Source of the DNA: Aplectana chamaeleonis
Lineage: Eukaryota > Nematoda > Chromadorea > Rhabditida > Cosmocercidae
DNA length: 64,000 nt
NCBI GenBank assembly: GCA_029168955.1
Contig: JAPDOI010001747.1
Location: 1 to 64,000, forward strand
Direction of reading: 5' to 3'
Shown here in pieces: positions 50,987 through 62,206 of the stretch; positions within the stretch are counted from its first letter, which is position 1; every line of letters begins with the position of its first letter. The translations under genes and the position numbers were made by a program. The notes beneath the pieces were generated by a model. The model had not been told where the DNA came from. It worked only from the letters and a program-made list of their open reading frames with translations, and made no database searches.

Positions 50987-51646
50987 TTAAAGGCAGCATA
51001 CACGCTCGCAAGCATAGTCGAGATAACAGCATAGATAGGTCCGCACGGCCAGTACTATGTCGTCAACTGCGTTTGAAGCGCTGAAAACTGTCCAGGATGA
51101 CAATATTTGACAATGTTTGAGCAATCTTGCCTTCCACGCCCGTATTTTCACACCCCTTCGAGTAACAGAATGAGAATCGATACTTGAGAAAACATGTGAT
51201 AATTGAGAGTGATAGCACTATCAAATGGGAGTGCACGAGAGAAATAGCTTGGTTTACTTGAGTATAACATGTCTGCATACCTATTGACTCTCGTCCACTT
51301 TCGAGAATGCCGCTCTACTTTGGCTGACCTCTTGGAATGGAGGATTTTATCAGTGCACAAACATGTTATATTGAGTTAAATCGAGTTTTTTCTCTACTGC
51401 ACTCCCATTTGATAGTGCTATCACTCTCAATTATCACATGTTTTCTCAAGTATCGATTCTCATTCTGTTACTCGAAGGGGTGTGAAAATACGGGCGTGGA
51501 AGGCAAGATTGCTCAAATATTGTCAAATATTGTCATCCTGGACAGTTTTCAGCGCTTCAAACGTCGTTGACGACATAGTACGGGCCGTGCGGATCTATCT
51601 ATGCTGTTATCTCGACTATGCTTGCGAGCGTGTATGCTGCCTTTAA
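50987..51646. mobile_element. palindromic TTAA MITE, nested, about 0.3-kb arms
   Basis: TTAA, AGGCAGCATACACGCTCGCA and its mirror TGCGAGCGTGTATGCTGCCT, TTAA. The arms agree over about 290 bp (for example ATTTGATAGTGCTATCACTC and its complement). Mirror frames at 51063-51278 and 51337-51570 are the same sequence read in opposite orientation. Confidence 0.85.
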
Positions 51647-51661
51647 GTATCACTCCGCCTC

Positions 51662-52112
51662 TTAAAGGCAGGATTCTCGATAAAATCGTTTGTTGTGCTA
51701 TACCCAAGGAATGGTAGATCTAGCCATCACAAAAGTGAAAATAAGTAAAAAATTGGAGAAAAAGCGCTCAGGAGCAAGTTATGGCTTGGTGTCCTCCCGC
51801 CCTCAATTATCGAGATTTGGGTAAAAGCCTGCTGTGTCAACTTTTATTTTGCTTCGAAAGTAATTTCTGAACATTTCTGGAGGCTACTGATTACTTTCAC
51901 AGCAAAATAAATATCGTATAGCCAAGCATTAATGAAAACCGCGTTAATTAGGGGGCCGGCCGACACCGGTAATTAGCCGTTATTCTTTGTTTTTAAGCGT
52001 TTTCCCCGCGAATTTCGAGGGTTTTTCACTTATTTTTACTTTTGTGATGGCCAAATCTACATTCTTATGAAGAGAGCTCAAAAGCTGTTTTTATCACAAA
52101 CCCTGCCTTTAA
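51662..52112. mobile_element. TTAA MITE, nested
   Basis: TTAA, AGGCAGGATTCTCGATAAAA and TTTTTATCACAAACCCTGCC, TTTAA. It inserted 16 bp after the previous MITE. Non-coding. Confidence 0.75.
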
Positions 52113-52524
52113 GTATCACAGGAATTGTTTGTTGTGACAATGAAATCTTTTGTGGACGCGTCCTTTGCAATTCTTTACTCTCTATTGCTCCGTTCCTTCC
52201 TTAGAGCCCTAACTGATTCTGCTTTGCATGAAATATTCTTCTATTTTCGATTGACACAGTTTTCCAACGGTGACAACCATCATTAACATGTTTATCCGAC
52301 TGGACAACTGGCCCATGTTAAAGAATAATGTCACTGAAATACGACGTTTTAATGCGTTCCTCGCCATTTCTTCGTAATTTTGGTAACACTTGGAGGCCAG
52401 CGCATTGTTTTATGTGAAAAACTCGCACATGAAAATCATCGTGAACACTGCCTTTGAATGAGAGGCGCAGAGTTCTGCTGGAGCCAACAACGGGGTTCGG
52501 CTCCACCGACCTGGCTGGCTTACT

Positions 52525-53215
52525 CTGAGAGAATCTTTTGCGCTAGTACCGTGATGCTCCCGTGATTCGCGTTTGTTCCGCGATAGTTACCCAATCGACT
52601 CATCCGTTGACATTCTGGTTCTCATACCGTGATAATACCGCGATCGTTGAGAGGTTTACGGCGCTAATACCGTGGTGCACTCGCGATCCGCGATGGTACC
52701 GTGATCGTCTCCCCCCGCTCCCGCGTTCTCATGTTGTGCAGATTTGTAAAGCAGCGCGAAATGCGGCGAGGGCAATACCTTATAGTTTCGTGTTGATCTG
52801 ACAGGCAACACTCGCTCGGGTGAAACATCGAGAGCTCCTGGATGCGGTACCATCAGAAGGCTGGAAGAATCTCGCGATCGTCCCGCGATAGTTCCAAGCT
52901 CGGTTCGTCGGGGATCCGCGATGTAACGCCCCGAATACGTCAATGTATAGACGCGATTCGCCCTCAGGCTGAAACTGGTAGGATCTCGCACTTGTTACAT
53001 GATAGGCCCAGGCTCGACTCCTCGCGGTTTTGCTATAGAGCATCGTGGGAGCATCGATGAACGAACGCGGTACACTCTCGGTTTGAGACTGGCAGAATTT
53101 CGCGATCGTTGCGCGATAGCCCCATAGCCCCAGAATTGTCTCGGCCCCTACCAGAAACCGGAGATTCTATCCGTGAACGATCGCGGGGGATCATCTCAGA
53201 GTATGGAGCGAGCAA
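52525..53215 (-). repeat. GC-rich CGATCGCG-type dispersed repeat, copy 2
   Basis: Inverse of the 19590-20150 block: CTCTGAGAGAATC, GCGCTAGTACCGTGATGCTC, GTGGTGCACTCGCGATCCGC. Non-coding. Confidence 0.6.
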
Positions 53216-53219
53216 AGTT

Positions 53220-53880
53220 AGGAATCCGAAATATCATTCGACGCAGAATTTTACGCAGATTTCAAAAACAACTCTCACCAGGTTAAAGAGTTATAGGCGA
53301 AAAACCGGTGTTTCGTAAAATGAAATAGGCTGAAGGATCGAGAATAGAATTTCAAACTGGAAGCACAAGTTGACTCTGAATTCTATCTCCAAGCACAAAA
53401 AAGTTATGGACGAAAAACCGGCAGTGACACCCACACAATCTTGAAAATGACTTGCATGAGTGTTGCGTGACTTTCATTCTTTTTCGGGGTGCGTACTGGG
53501 GGGAGATCGGAGTACGGAGTGGAGTTTATTGCTCCGTCGGCCAATCGACAGACGTCTCTCCACCACTTAAGACGTGGGTGATTGGTCAACGGAGGGATAA
53601 ACCACACCCCCACGTATTCCCGTCTCCTCCTGTGCCTCGGGGCGTTTCACCGGTTGTCACCGGTTTTCCCAATGTTGGAGGTTCACCCTTCACCTGCCCA
53701 GAGGTGAGGGTTGGTGGAGTGCATGGCTCCACCCAACGAAGCTATGGTTGGTGTTATCATTGCCCAGCGGCATGGACAAATGGGAGTGGCCAAGTGCGAT
53801 TGCCATATGGCTCCCCCTGTTAGAACCGCCCTAGTAGCCTCATCAGACGGTGTGGGGAAAAAAATTTAGTTCTTGCGTTC
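53220..53880. other. no gene recognised
   Basis: Contains two ACGAAAAACCGG-like words (53292, 53410) and a C-rich stretch at 53600-53720. The 123-codon frame at 53452-53823 has no recognised domain and no coding signature I trust. Confidence 0.3.
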
Positions 53881-53999
53881 GGGAAAATGGAACAATGGAG
53901 TAATGAAGAGACTGACATCAGTCTTGAAAGGTATGTCGATTCCTTCATACATTGGAGCCGAGTTCCATATTTTTTGTTAAACCAGCTCGGGTATTCAAA

Positions 54000-54475
54000 T
54001 TGGAATAACGTTCGAATATTCACCTCTCCGAATAATCGAATTCGAATAATATTCGAATATTCACCTTTCCCGAATAGTCGAATTCGAATAATATTCGAAT
54101 ATTCACCTTTCCCGAATAGTCGAATTCGAATAATATTCGAATATTCACCTTTCCCGAATAGTCGAATTCGAATAATATTCGAATATTCACCTTTCCCGAA
54201 TAGTCGAATTCGAATAATATTCGAACATTCACCTTTCCCGAATAGTCGAATTCGAATAATGTTCGAATTTTCACCTTTTGCGAATAGTCGAATTCGAATA
54301 ATGTTCGAATTTTCACCTTTTGCAAATAGTCGAATTCGAATAATGTTCGAATTCTCACCTTTTGCGAATAGTCGAATTCGAATAATGTTCGAATATTCAC
54401 ACTTTTCGAATATTCGAATGTTCGAATAAAAATTCGTTCGAAAAATTCGAATATTTATTCGAACTCGAATATTCG
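54000..54475. repeat. 42-bp satellite, about 9 units, right arm
   Basis: Unit ATTCGAATAATATTCGAATA then TTCACCTTTCCCGAATAGTC and GA. The first units have ATATTCGAATATTCACC, the later ones ATGTTCGAATTTTCACC and TTTTGCGAATAG, a directional change along the array. The stop-free frames here (up to 180 codons) are the 14-residue repeat SRIRIIFEYSPFPN, a satellite artefact. Confidence 0.92.
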
Positions 54476-54639
54476 GTCCTCACTCTAGTGGCTATACCAT
54501 TGGATAGTACTCAACGCCATGATCATGAATATCGCCCTAGTTTCGCACAAGGTTGAGTTTGAAGCACGTTATTCAAAAAAGACGCAAAAACGCGAGCCCG
54601 CTCGCTTTCTGACCAAATCCTACGAGCGGTACTGTTTAT

Positions 54640-55750
54640 GATTGGCCCACCTGAATTTTTGGATCATAGTACATCACCAAGTTGTATATACTGTAAGCCG
54701 CAAACCCGATTAGATTCAAAAGTAAAAAGTCGAAATTGAGACCCGTCACGCTGGAAAATAGGGAAGAATCAGCAATCTGCGGGCTTGCTAAGAACGGAAA
54801 CACCCTTGTACACACCTCTTTCTTCGGAAATTCAGAATAATCTGCGGATAAAATGATAAGCTCCATGCGAAGAAGTACATCCACCCGACGACGATTGTTG
54901 CGTAATTAATCGCATGTGATTTTATAACAGTTACTCTAACAAAAACATCTGCCAGACTGAAACTGGCGATGAGCTATAAAGATAGTTCCATCAGGTTTAT
55001 AATACCAGTGTTTTCTTCTGTAAAGACTCGAAGGGATTTCCTAAACTTTGCAAAAAAAGTTCGTTCTTGTATTTTCCGCGTTATTCGAATAGCAAGCCGC
55101 GACGCGGTTACTGTTCACGAGATAATTCGATAGATATTGTCCCAGTTTTCTAACGCGTACCGCGTTTCCCTCGTAGCTGCGTCGCGGTTTGCTGATTGGA
55201 CGACAATGACCATAAAACTCTTTAACGAGGATCTTTCCGGATCTGTTCATATAATGAAGCGCTACCTAGCGATGTGCTTTATCAGCCATTTTTTTTTCGA
55301 AATTCGCCTTGAGTTTTAAGAATATAATTTCTCGTTTCTCTAAATCGTCGCGAACGGTTATCTTACTACGGAAAATTGTCTTCTATTGGCAGGAGTAATT
55401 GGAGAGCAATATCTGTGCATCCTTCATAGATCAGGTGAGATTCTTGTAGATCTACGTTCAATGTGCTGGGGTGCATGCTGGCTCAATCAAGAACACAATC
55501 GGATGACATTCGAAAAGGCTTCACAAATCTCGGTCTCAAAAAAAAAGACTACACCAGTCTTATGCTCTTCAACTACTCGTGTAATTAGCTCTCTCTAGGA
55601 CTTGCTTCTGCTTTCGCTCAAGGTTTTACAAACCGTGTTTTGAAAGTTTCAGGCTTGCGATAGAACATAAATAATCCCAGCTCAAAATTTCTCACATGCC
55701 TGGGGTAATCTCGAAAAAGGCATTCTCCTAGCTAGGCGAAAACTTACAGT
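54640..55750. other. no gene recognised; one local inverted repeat
   Basis: GCAAGCCGCGACGCGG (55091) faces CGCGTCGCGGTTTGC (about 55180), a roughly 100-bp inverted repeat around TTCTAACGCGTACCGCG. The rest shows no domain or repeat I recognise. Confidence 0.3.
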
Positions 55751-55754
55751 TTAC

Positions 55755-56215
55755 CGCAGTGTTAAAAAGACATGGTGCGCTTGCGGTCACACACTAAAAC
55801 TACTGTGGAAGACGCCTAATTTCAATATCGATCGACACACAGCTGATTTTTGGGGTGAGTTACCGTTTTGCTTACTTCGGCATCACTTTTGTTACTGACT
55901 CTTATAATATTACAAATAGGGGCTTTTTTTGGTGTGCGAGAATTTGCCGTTTTTTTCGATTTTGAAACAGAATTTCGAAAATAAATACTTCGAAGCCCTA
56001 ACAAACGGCTAATTTCCTTCACGCACTGAGAATGGCCTCTATTCGCCATATTTAAACAGTTACAAACAAAATTGATGCCGATACAAACAAGAAAACCCGT
56101 AACGTACACAGAAATCAGCTGTGCTGTCTATCGATAATGAAATTAGGAGTCTTCCATAGTTTTAGTGTGTGACCGCAACAGCACCATGTCCTTTCAACAT
56201 TGCGATAAACTGTAT
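55755..56215. mobile_element. inverted-repeat MITE, about 0.46 kb
   Basis: ACAGTTTACCGCAGTGTT and GCGGTCACACACTAAAACTA at the left are mirrored by TTTTAGTGTGTGACCGCAAC and ACATTGCGATAAACTGTA at the right. GACATGGTGC lies between them in both arms. Non-coding. Confidence 0.75.
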
Positions 56216-56557
56216 CGGGTGTACTTAAGGGTGTTCAAAAAAATTTCCAATGTATTGGCTCAAACATTTTGCTGGAAGCTCTTCAGGGTGCTGAACACGT
56301 ACCTGGGGTCCGCTTGTCACTATTCATAGAGTTACTGTAGGTTACGGCAGGCATAATGCAATTTATCTGGCTTCACATACGTACACAATCATTCGAAAAT
56401 GGCCAAATGGGCGCAAAAATCGTGTTCTTCATTCTTCATTCCAGATAACCCCCATGGGGAGATTTTAGCCAAATCTGAGACCTCGACCAAACTACCGTAT
56501 AAACACCGTAACCTACAGTAGTCTTTCAAAAATCGATTAACCAGCCTCAGATTCTTG

Positions 56558-57049
56558 TTAAAGGCACAGGACACCCAAAAAATTATTTTTCAGGTTTTAT
56601 GCTTATCTTGGAGAGAGCCACACGCTGATCACAGCGGTATCTCTGGAATCGTCCAACACCCCCTTTGAACAGAGTTATGGCTCTTCAAAGATGCGTAGTT
56701 TCTGAGGGTCAAAAATTGGTGGACGAGTTGTCTCGGGCATGTAATTCTCTTCAATTGCAATCGTTGCGTGAGAGAAAGCCAGGATAAGGAGACAGTCCAG
56801 TAATGGACTGAAGAACGACGACCTGTTGGAATTCATCCATCCATCGAGCCGCTATCGAGTTCGAAAATCCGGAAGGGGGCCGGGCCTGTGGTGGTGAGCG
56901 AAGGGGGTCGGGCCTGTGGTAGTCGCTTATATCTCGCTTACTTGGATGAATTGAGATCTCGCATTTGGCACTTGTTATACAGGAGGGGTCTTCTACACAA
57001 TTACATGAAAATCTCAAAATTCATATCTGAGGGTGTACTGTGCCTTTAA
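56558..57049. mobile_element. TTAA MITE (AGGCACAG ends)
   Basis: TTAA, AGGCACAGGACACCC and GGGTGTACTGTGCCT, TTAA. The 3' half also occurs at 540-726. Non-coding. Confidence 0.75.
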
Positions 57050-58150
57050 GTGCGTGAAATAAGCATCAGAAAAACAATGAGTCAAACCTATAATAGCATT
57101 TCCGAAGTCGTCAGAGGTCGCCTTTGGACCTTGAAATTTCATCTTCATGGGAAGTTTTCTACCGAATCACCTGGAATCTTTCAATTTCCAAAAGGTTAGA
57201 TCTCAGATACGTAGCCAGCACCCGAAAGAACCCCTAGTAAAAGTTGTGAGCCAAACCCGAGGGATTTTTCCGAACAACCTAAAAATTGTCTTTCGGGAAC
57301 TCTTATGTCTTTGCGGAACTAAGAAAACGCCCTTTTCTCAAATCCTGTGAGACGTTGGGAAGTTCTGAGCTCGGATTACATGTTTACATGTTCTTTCTAA
57401 CACCCAAAATATCAAGACGCGGTTTTGTAAAATCTCGCGCGAGAGTAAAAGTAAGCGCCAGACAGGGTTTTGGCGCTAGTCCACCGTGTTCGGCGTATCG
57501 TATCAGGACCATAGGAGCGTTTTGCTTGGAAAGCGGAGAGAAATTAAACAAATCGGTCAAAATGGGTATATCTAGATTACAATTTCGAACTTGAATGCGA
57601 CTGCATTTGCAGAAACGGGTAAAGAAAACGTCCAAGAAAACTACGGGATTCGTATGCCTCTTTGGTCATGTTTAACTCGTCTTAGGCGCTATTCATACTC
57701 AATGCCAGCGCGGAACGCGCGTCACGCGCTGGTGAAGCGTTAGAGCCTGAATGCGCCGGGCCATTCATACACAAACGCCACGCCAGCGCCAGGCACGCGC
57801 GTGCCGCAAAAAAACAGCTCGGGTGTTGTGCTCTTTTTAGATTCAAATGGGACCACAGACAACTTAGCGGCGCATCTCGTGTGAGAGATCTTAGAAGCGA
57901 CATTGTTCAATATGTTATGTCTTCTTTCTCTATATGCTTGGTTATAACCAGTTGCGACCATACAGGTTGATTTTCAATGGTGTGTGGGCTGCTGAGGCGC
58001 ATTTGTCTTCTGAGGAGCCAACTCTCAGTGAGCGTTTTGGGGTCAACTCGGGTGTGGTAATTAGAAAATCTGAGAGAGGCATGCAAGAATGTGCAGACAC
58101 AGTGAACAAATCCAACACTTTTGAGAAGAAATAATCAATTCAGCGCCAAA
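57050..58150. other. no gene recognised
   Basis: There is a GC-rich stretch at 57680-57800 with repeated CACGCCAGCGCC/GGCGCTGG words. Open frames such as 57286-57594 and 57934-58134 show no recognisable domains. Confidence 0.3.
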
Positions 58151-58154
58151 CTCC

Positions 58155-58356
58155 TCACTTGAGGTCGCACTTCGATTCATTATCAGACGGCAAGCTAGTA
58201 CAGTTTGCTGGTTCAAGGTATGTCAAAGTGATCGGAGTTCGTCCAGTGATAGCCACCTCGCCAAGACCCGTTGATTCTGCTAGAGTTACGTTGTCCTCGA
58301 GATCGTAGTAGTCGCAGTGGTTGAAATATAACTTGACATCGGAAGCAAGGCTTACC
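58155..58356 (-). CDS. candidate terminal exon of an unidentified gene
   Basis: The minus-strand acceptor AAATTTTCAG ends at 58357. The open frame then reads VSLASDVKLYFNHCDYYDLE, DNVTLAESTGLGEVAITGRT, PITLTYLEPANCTSLPSDNE and SKCDLK to TGA at 58155. It has three cysteines and two possible N-glycosylation sites (NVT, NCT), like the end of a secreted or extracellular protein. Incoming phase 2. I did not find the upstream exon; it should lie at higher coordinates or outside the window. No family recognised. Confidence 0.5.
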
Positions 58357-58489
58357 CTGAAAATTTCGTACTTTACGCCATCTCTATGACTCGGCTCAGC
58401 GGCACCCGCTTTTTCAGAATCTCAACTCAGAGTTATCATAGAAATTGATTGCATTGAAAAGAGCGTGAAAATTTGGTTTAACCACTGAG

Positions 58490-58640
58490 ATATGGTGTGG
58501 AACGGTTTCCTGAGAATCGAGAAAATTGGGGAAAAGCGCTCGATTTTGATGTTAATCTCCTTTTCTTTTTTTCCGGCGTTTATGATCTTGCTGGAACCCT
58601 TTCTGATGAATTAGGAAGCTCAATTCCGGAAGATAGGCTG
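58490..58640 (+). repeat. dispersed repeat shared with 1195-1400
   Basis: CCTGAGAATCGAGAAAATTG, a T-rich run, then TATGATCTTGCTGGAAC, in the order seen at 1230-1335. Confidence 0.45.
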
Positions 58641-59604
58641 AAAATGGGTGCAGCTAGCTCTCATTCCAATTTGAACCTGATGACTTTACTTTGAAGGGTA
58701 TTTTAAATTTGTGGGTTACAGGTGACCGGAGAACTCATTCCCGCCGGGGCGCGGTGATGCAACAACCCGGTGTTTCATCCACCACAAACTGTACATCAAC
58801 CGGGAAGTTTTTCTCTTTCCAGAATCGGGAGTGCAAGTCTCAATTTAAATGAAGCTTATTTCACGGATATCGGAATGCCTGAAATTGCGGCGGGTACGAG
58901 TTCTCACAGAATCTTCATTACATTTCCTATTTTTTCATAACTTGTTCTTATCCTGCACCAAATCATTTTCGAAAATATTTCGATACATTTTCATAATTCT
59001 TCTCACTTCTATTTTCTCGGAAGTATGACATTGCCAAATCGTTACTTTTTGGCAGTTTGGAAAGAGTGAGGCCGCGCTCTCCAAAGTGACTGACATCATC
59101 TCTGTGTACAAAGGCGATATTTTGGTTTCACAAAGCGATGCACTTTTCCGTATGCAGATCGAAACAGAAGTAACGTAGGGTTAGAAAAAAGCCAAACATT
59201 AGTCAGGTTCATCGCAGTGTCTTCTGAAAAGCAGAGGCGTTATGTGCACGAAGCTAACCTCCAAGAAGCTAATATCCTAGAATTTCATACATCAAGAACC
59301 CTTAGAGTGCAAAAACGGCTCGTGATATTCCAGGCGAAGCTAATGAGTCGTTTCTTCCATACCAGATTCCTGAGATTCCTGTGGGTTCTGACCGCTGCAT
59401 TGGTTCGTTGAGGTCAGAGGTGTGCGGAATTTTCTATTTTAGGTCTTTTTTCTGTATACTGCGAAAAAAGCTTAAATTCGGCAGAAAACAGAAAAAACCG
59501 TGGAGTGCGATCTGTGGCAAATTTTCTTCAGAGACAAGTGGCCGGACCCATAGGCTTATGAAACCTCACCCGCAGTTCCTTATGGTGAACTCGTCTATCT
59601 CGCT

Positions 59605-59705
59605 ACGGTGGATACCCGAGCTGGTGCGGTGTAGTGGCAGAAGACGCTGCTATTCGCTCAACTCGGTAGGGTTCAATCCTCGCCCAGGGACAACCAGATA
59701 TACTG
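59605..59705 (+). repeat. tRNA-like SINE head
   Basis: GAGCTGGTGCGGTGTAGTGG then GGGTTCAATCCTCGCCCAGG about 30 bases later, resembling boxes A and B. A second unit type, different from 49390. No tRNA cloverleaf with a proper acceptor stem could be drawn, so it is called a SINE. Confidence 0.5.
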
Positions 59706-60754
59706 TCCCTACAGAGTTCTTGAATTACAATACCGCCCGCGACTTTGGGAAAAACGGCGTTTTCGGCGTTTTTTTCCGCCGCAAACCGCCGCTTTGTCAT
59801 AACTTCGTTCAGAGTAGTCCTTTTGGGTCGCTAGGGGCATATTTAGAATCAGTATCGAGAGCTCTTCATTTTGAGCTCACACATGTCTTACCCTGCAAAC
59901 AAGGCATATAGGGTTTACAGAATCAATCGAGTGTACGAAAACTGAAGCTGGGTATCAAATTGTTGTAAATATTTGAATTCATGCCAACCGCACAGATCAA
60001 GGACGAGTTATATACAAGTACAATACACGCACTACAATACCCGCACTAATTTTCTCAAAAACGCCGCAAAAGTCGCGAAATCGCGACTTTTCGTCATAAC
60101 TTGGCTCAAAGTGCTCCAACTGAGCTCTGGAGGACATATTTCGAATCAGTATCGAGAGCTCTTTCTTTTCAGCATACACATGTCTTACGGGCAAACAAGG
60201 CATATAGGGCTTACACAATCAATCGCTTTGGCGAAAGGAAAAATCAAGTAAATTGTGGTTTTTCAACGTAATGCCACGTCCAACTCAACAGTGTAAACGA
60301 TATAGACAGCAGGTAATCGAGCTGTCCGCAGCTGACCGACGTTTTCTACAAAGTTTCAGATTTTCGCATTTTCAAACCCGAATATTTTTGCCATTTCCTG
60401 AGCCACAAGCCTCCTTTTGCTTAGATTTACGGGCAGAAGCAATGCTTACCGTAGAATGTCTCTGATTCTCTCCATAATGAGAAACTACATATGAAGGATT
60501 CGACTGGGAAGTCGGCTGATCTGAAAAGCATTCAAGCCTTCTCAGATAAAAAACAGCCCACTTCCCTTCGGCCAAGTCGGCCTAGTCGACTTTGCGCGGC
60601 TCCAATCTCGTGGGCGTGGCACGGCGCCCCACTTTACGCGGAGAGAGAGGCTTTCTCGTCTTCCCGCGGAGTATCGGCCGGCAGTCGGCTATTCCTGGGG
60701 GTCATCGAACACTCACTCATCGATTCCCGCTTTGATATCACCTTGCACCACCCA

Positions 60755-60900
60755 CTAGAGTGGGGCCAATGAACGATTGCTGAGCAGAGAAGGCTGTGTT
60801 GAGACTCTTTCCAAAACCCGCGCTGTGTGCGACGCTGGTCTTGGGCAGGTGAACCACTGTCCGTTAATGGCATCTGCGAGTGGGAAGACTGCAAGGACCG
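60755..60900 (+). CDS. candidate internal exon, unidentified gene
   Basis: Open frame EGCVETLSKTRAVCDAGLGQ then VNHCPLMASASGKTARTG, with a good donor GTAAGTGT at 60901 (phase 1). The acceptor is uncertain; CCCACTAG at about 60758 is possible. It joins in phase to 61000-61079, which supports a real gene. No family recognised. Confidence 0.4.
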
Positions 60901-60999
60901 GTAAGTGTAGGAAGCTTCCCCGTTTAAGTTCACTCTTTACTTGTGAAGAGCAGTTCAAGATTGAATCCACAGAAGCGGATTTTTGAAATTTTGTTTTAG

Positions 61000-61079
61000 C
61001 ACACCTTTACTTAAAGGGTGATTTTCAAATGTGCCGCGAACTGTTTTTCGACTGTCTTCTGCCAGTCATCAGATTAGCC
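61000..61079 (+). CDS. candidate internal exon, helical, unidentified gene
   Basis: The acceptor is TTGTTTTAG and the donor GTAAGG. It reads AHLYLKGDFQMCRELFFDCL then LPVIRLA when joined to the previous exon, which resembles a helical (TPR-like) repeat. If the donor is not used, the frame runs on through RRWKKGRR to a stop at 61165. Confidence 0.4.
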
Positions 61080-61239
61080 GTAAGGCGGTGGAAGAAGGGC
61101 CGCAGAGTGCTTGTTCGCCGTGCACGGGCAGTCAACGAAACGGCGCTGCCGACTGCCCGCGACTGATCTGTTGGCCTTCCGCGGGAGGGGTTACGGGACG
61201 TCGGCTAGTGGTACCGCGGGAAGTATGATGTCTCTATCT

Positions 61240-61850
61240 GAGTTTTTGGAATGAACGTCGAGTGCGCTGCGTATCCCTTTAGGGATTGAGAAAGCCTAAA
61301 CCTCTGACTTTATCTTATAGTGGCTTCCCTTACACAGAGGTTTGCCGTTGATGATACCCTCAGGAGGTATGCGATACAGTAATAAGGCGAAAACTTCGAT
61401 TTTATGGTATAATAACAATAATGAGCTTTAATAGTACTAAGCGCCCGCTATTCATATAATCATTTGCTTAGCTCCCGAATATGAATACTTTCTACACACG
61501 GGCAGAAAAAGAGAACACTCAAGTGCCACCGCTCTGGTGGAGCGGGCAGGGTTTTGTCCCAGCTTTTCCATTCAAGTAAATTATAGGTTCGCGTTTTATA
61601 TCATTCCAGTGGGGAATAATACAGAATCTGAACAAGATGAAGTGCAACGAATATGAGGATGGGACGGTTATATAATTGTTGAAACTGTGCCTAATGATGT
61701 AAAGATCTCCAATATTGTACGCTGAGCACTATTTATTGATTTTTTAAAAATTTTCTGTTTTCTGCCACTTTTTTGAGACTTTTCTTTGTTTTCTGTCGAA
61801 CTGTATTTTCTGTATTCCGTTTTCAAATTTTTCTTAACACACTCCTGGTA
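61240..61850. other. no gene recognised
   Basis: AT-rich sequence between candidate exons. An open stretch with RIPEYEKVMKMRTRVQPL at 61860-61937 follows a GGTGCAG acceptor-like site and might be another exon, but its phase does not fit 62039. Confidence 0.25.
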
Positions 61851-62038
61851 GGGGTGCAGGCAGCGGTCCGTGAAAAAAGGTTTAGAATACCTGAGTATGA
61901 AAAGGTGATGAAAATGCGGACACGTGTACAGCCTTTGGTAGCGTCCATCAAAATCTAATGCTAACGATTTTGTAAGCAAGCAGACTCGTGCATTTTGGGT
62001 ATGTGCAGAAAACTTCGACGAACTGACGTGTGTAAGGT

Positions 62039-62206
62039 TTGGGGCGTTCATGGGGACTTCTGGGTTTTGAAGCTCGCCATAAGCGAGCAGTCCTTTTGTC
62101 TGACGCCGCTATCCAGCAGTTGTATTTCGCCTTGATCGACGCCCACAACCGGTCGCTGGTCAGAACAGAGAGCTTTCTAGAAATGGCCCAGAGTTTACCT
62201 GGACTG
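62039..62206 (+). CDS. candidate internal exon, unidentified gene
   Basis: An open stretch RHKRAVLLSDAAIQQLYFAL, IDAHNRSLVRTESFLEMAQS and LPGL, ending exactly at a consensus donor GTAAGT (62207, phase 0). The acceptor is ambiguous. A tiny exon at 63211-63244 follows in phase. No family recognised. Confidence 0.4.

Larger units (their letters stand above)
50863..52457. mobile_element. outer TTAA-family MITE holding two nested MITEs
   Basis: Left TTAA then AGGCAGTGTTCACGAT; right ATCGTGAACACTGCCT then TTGA. Flanking words GGTGGAGCCGAGCTCC (50812) and GGTTCGGCTCCACC (52494) extend the inverted symmetry outward. Two complete relatives lie inside. Confidence 0.7.
49815..54640. mobile_element. 4.8-kb foldback structure with satellite-bearing arms
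   Basis: Left outer arm GGATTTGGTCAGAAAGCGAG (49828) is mirrored by CTCGCTTTCTGACCAAATCC (about 54600-54620). AGTGGCTATTAGAGTGAGGA (50126) is mirrored by TCCTCACTCTAGTGGCTAT (about 54477). Just inside each is a 42-bp TTCGAA-rich tandem array. The interior carries MITEs and a GC-rich repeat. No transposase recognised; about 160 bp in the left outer arm (49965-50125) has no partner. Confidence 0.7.

Noticed and set aside
53887..54429. 180-codon open frame (and its 126-codon antisense partner) as a protein
   Set aside because: Both strands are open because the 42-bp TTCGAA satellite has no stops; the protein is an exact 14-residue repeat.
59605..59705. A functional tRNA gene
   Set aside because: Only box-like similarity; stems do not pair over the expected lengths.
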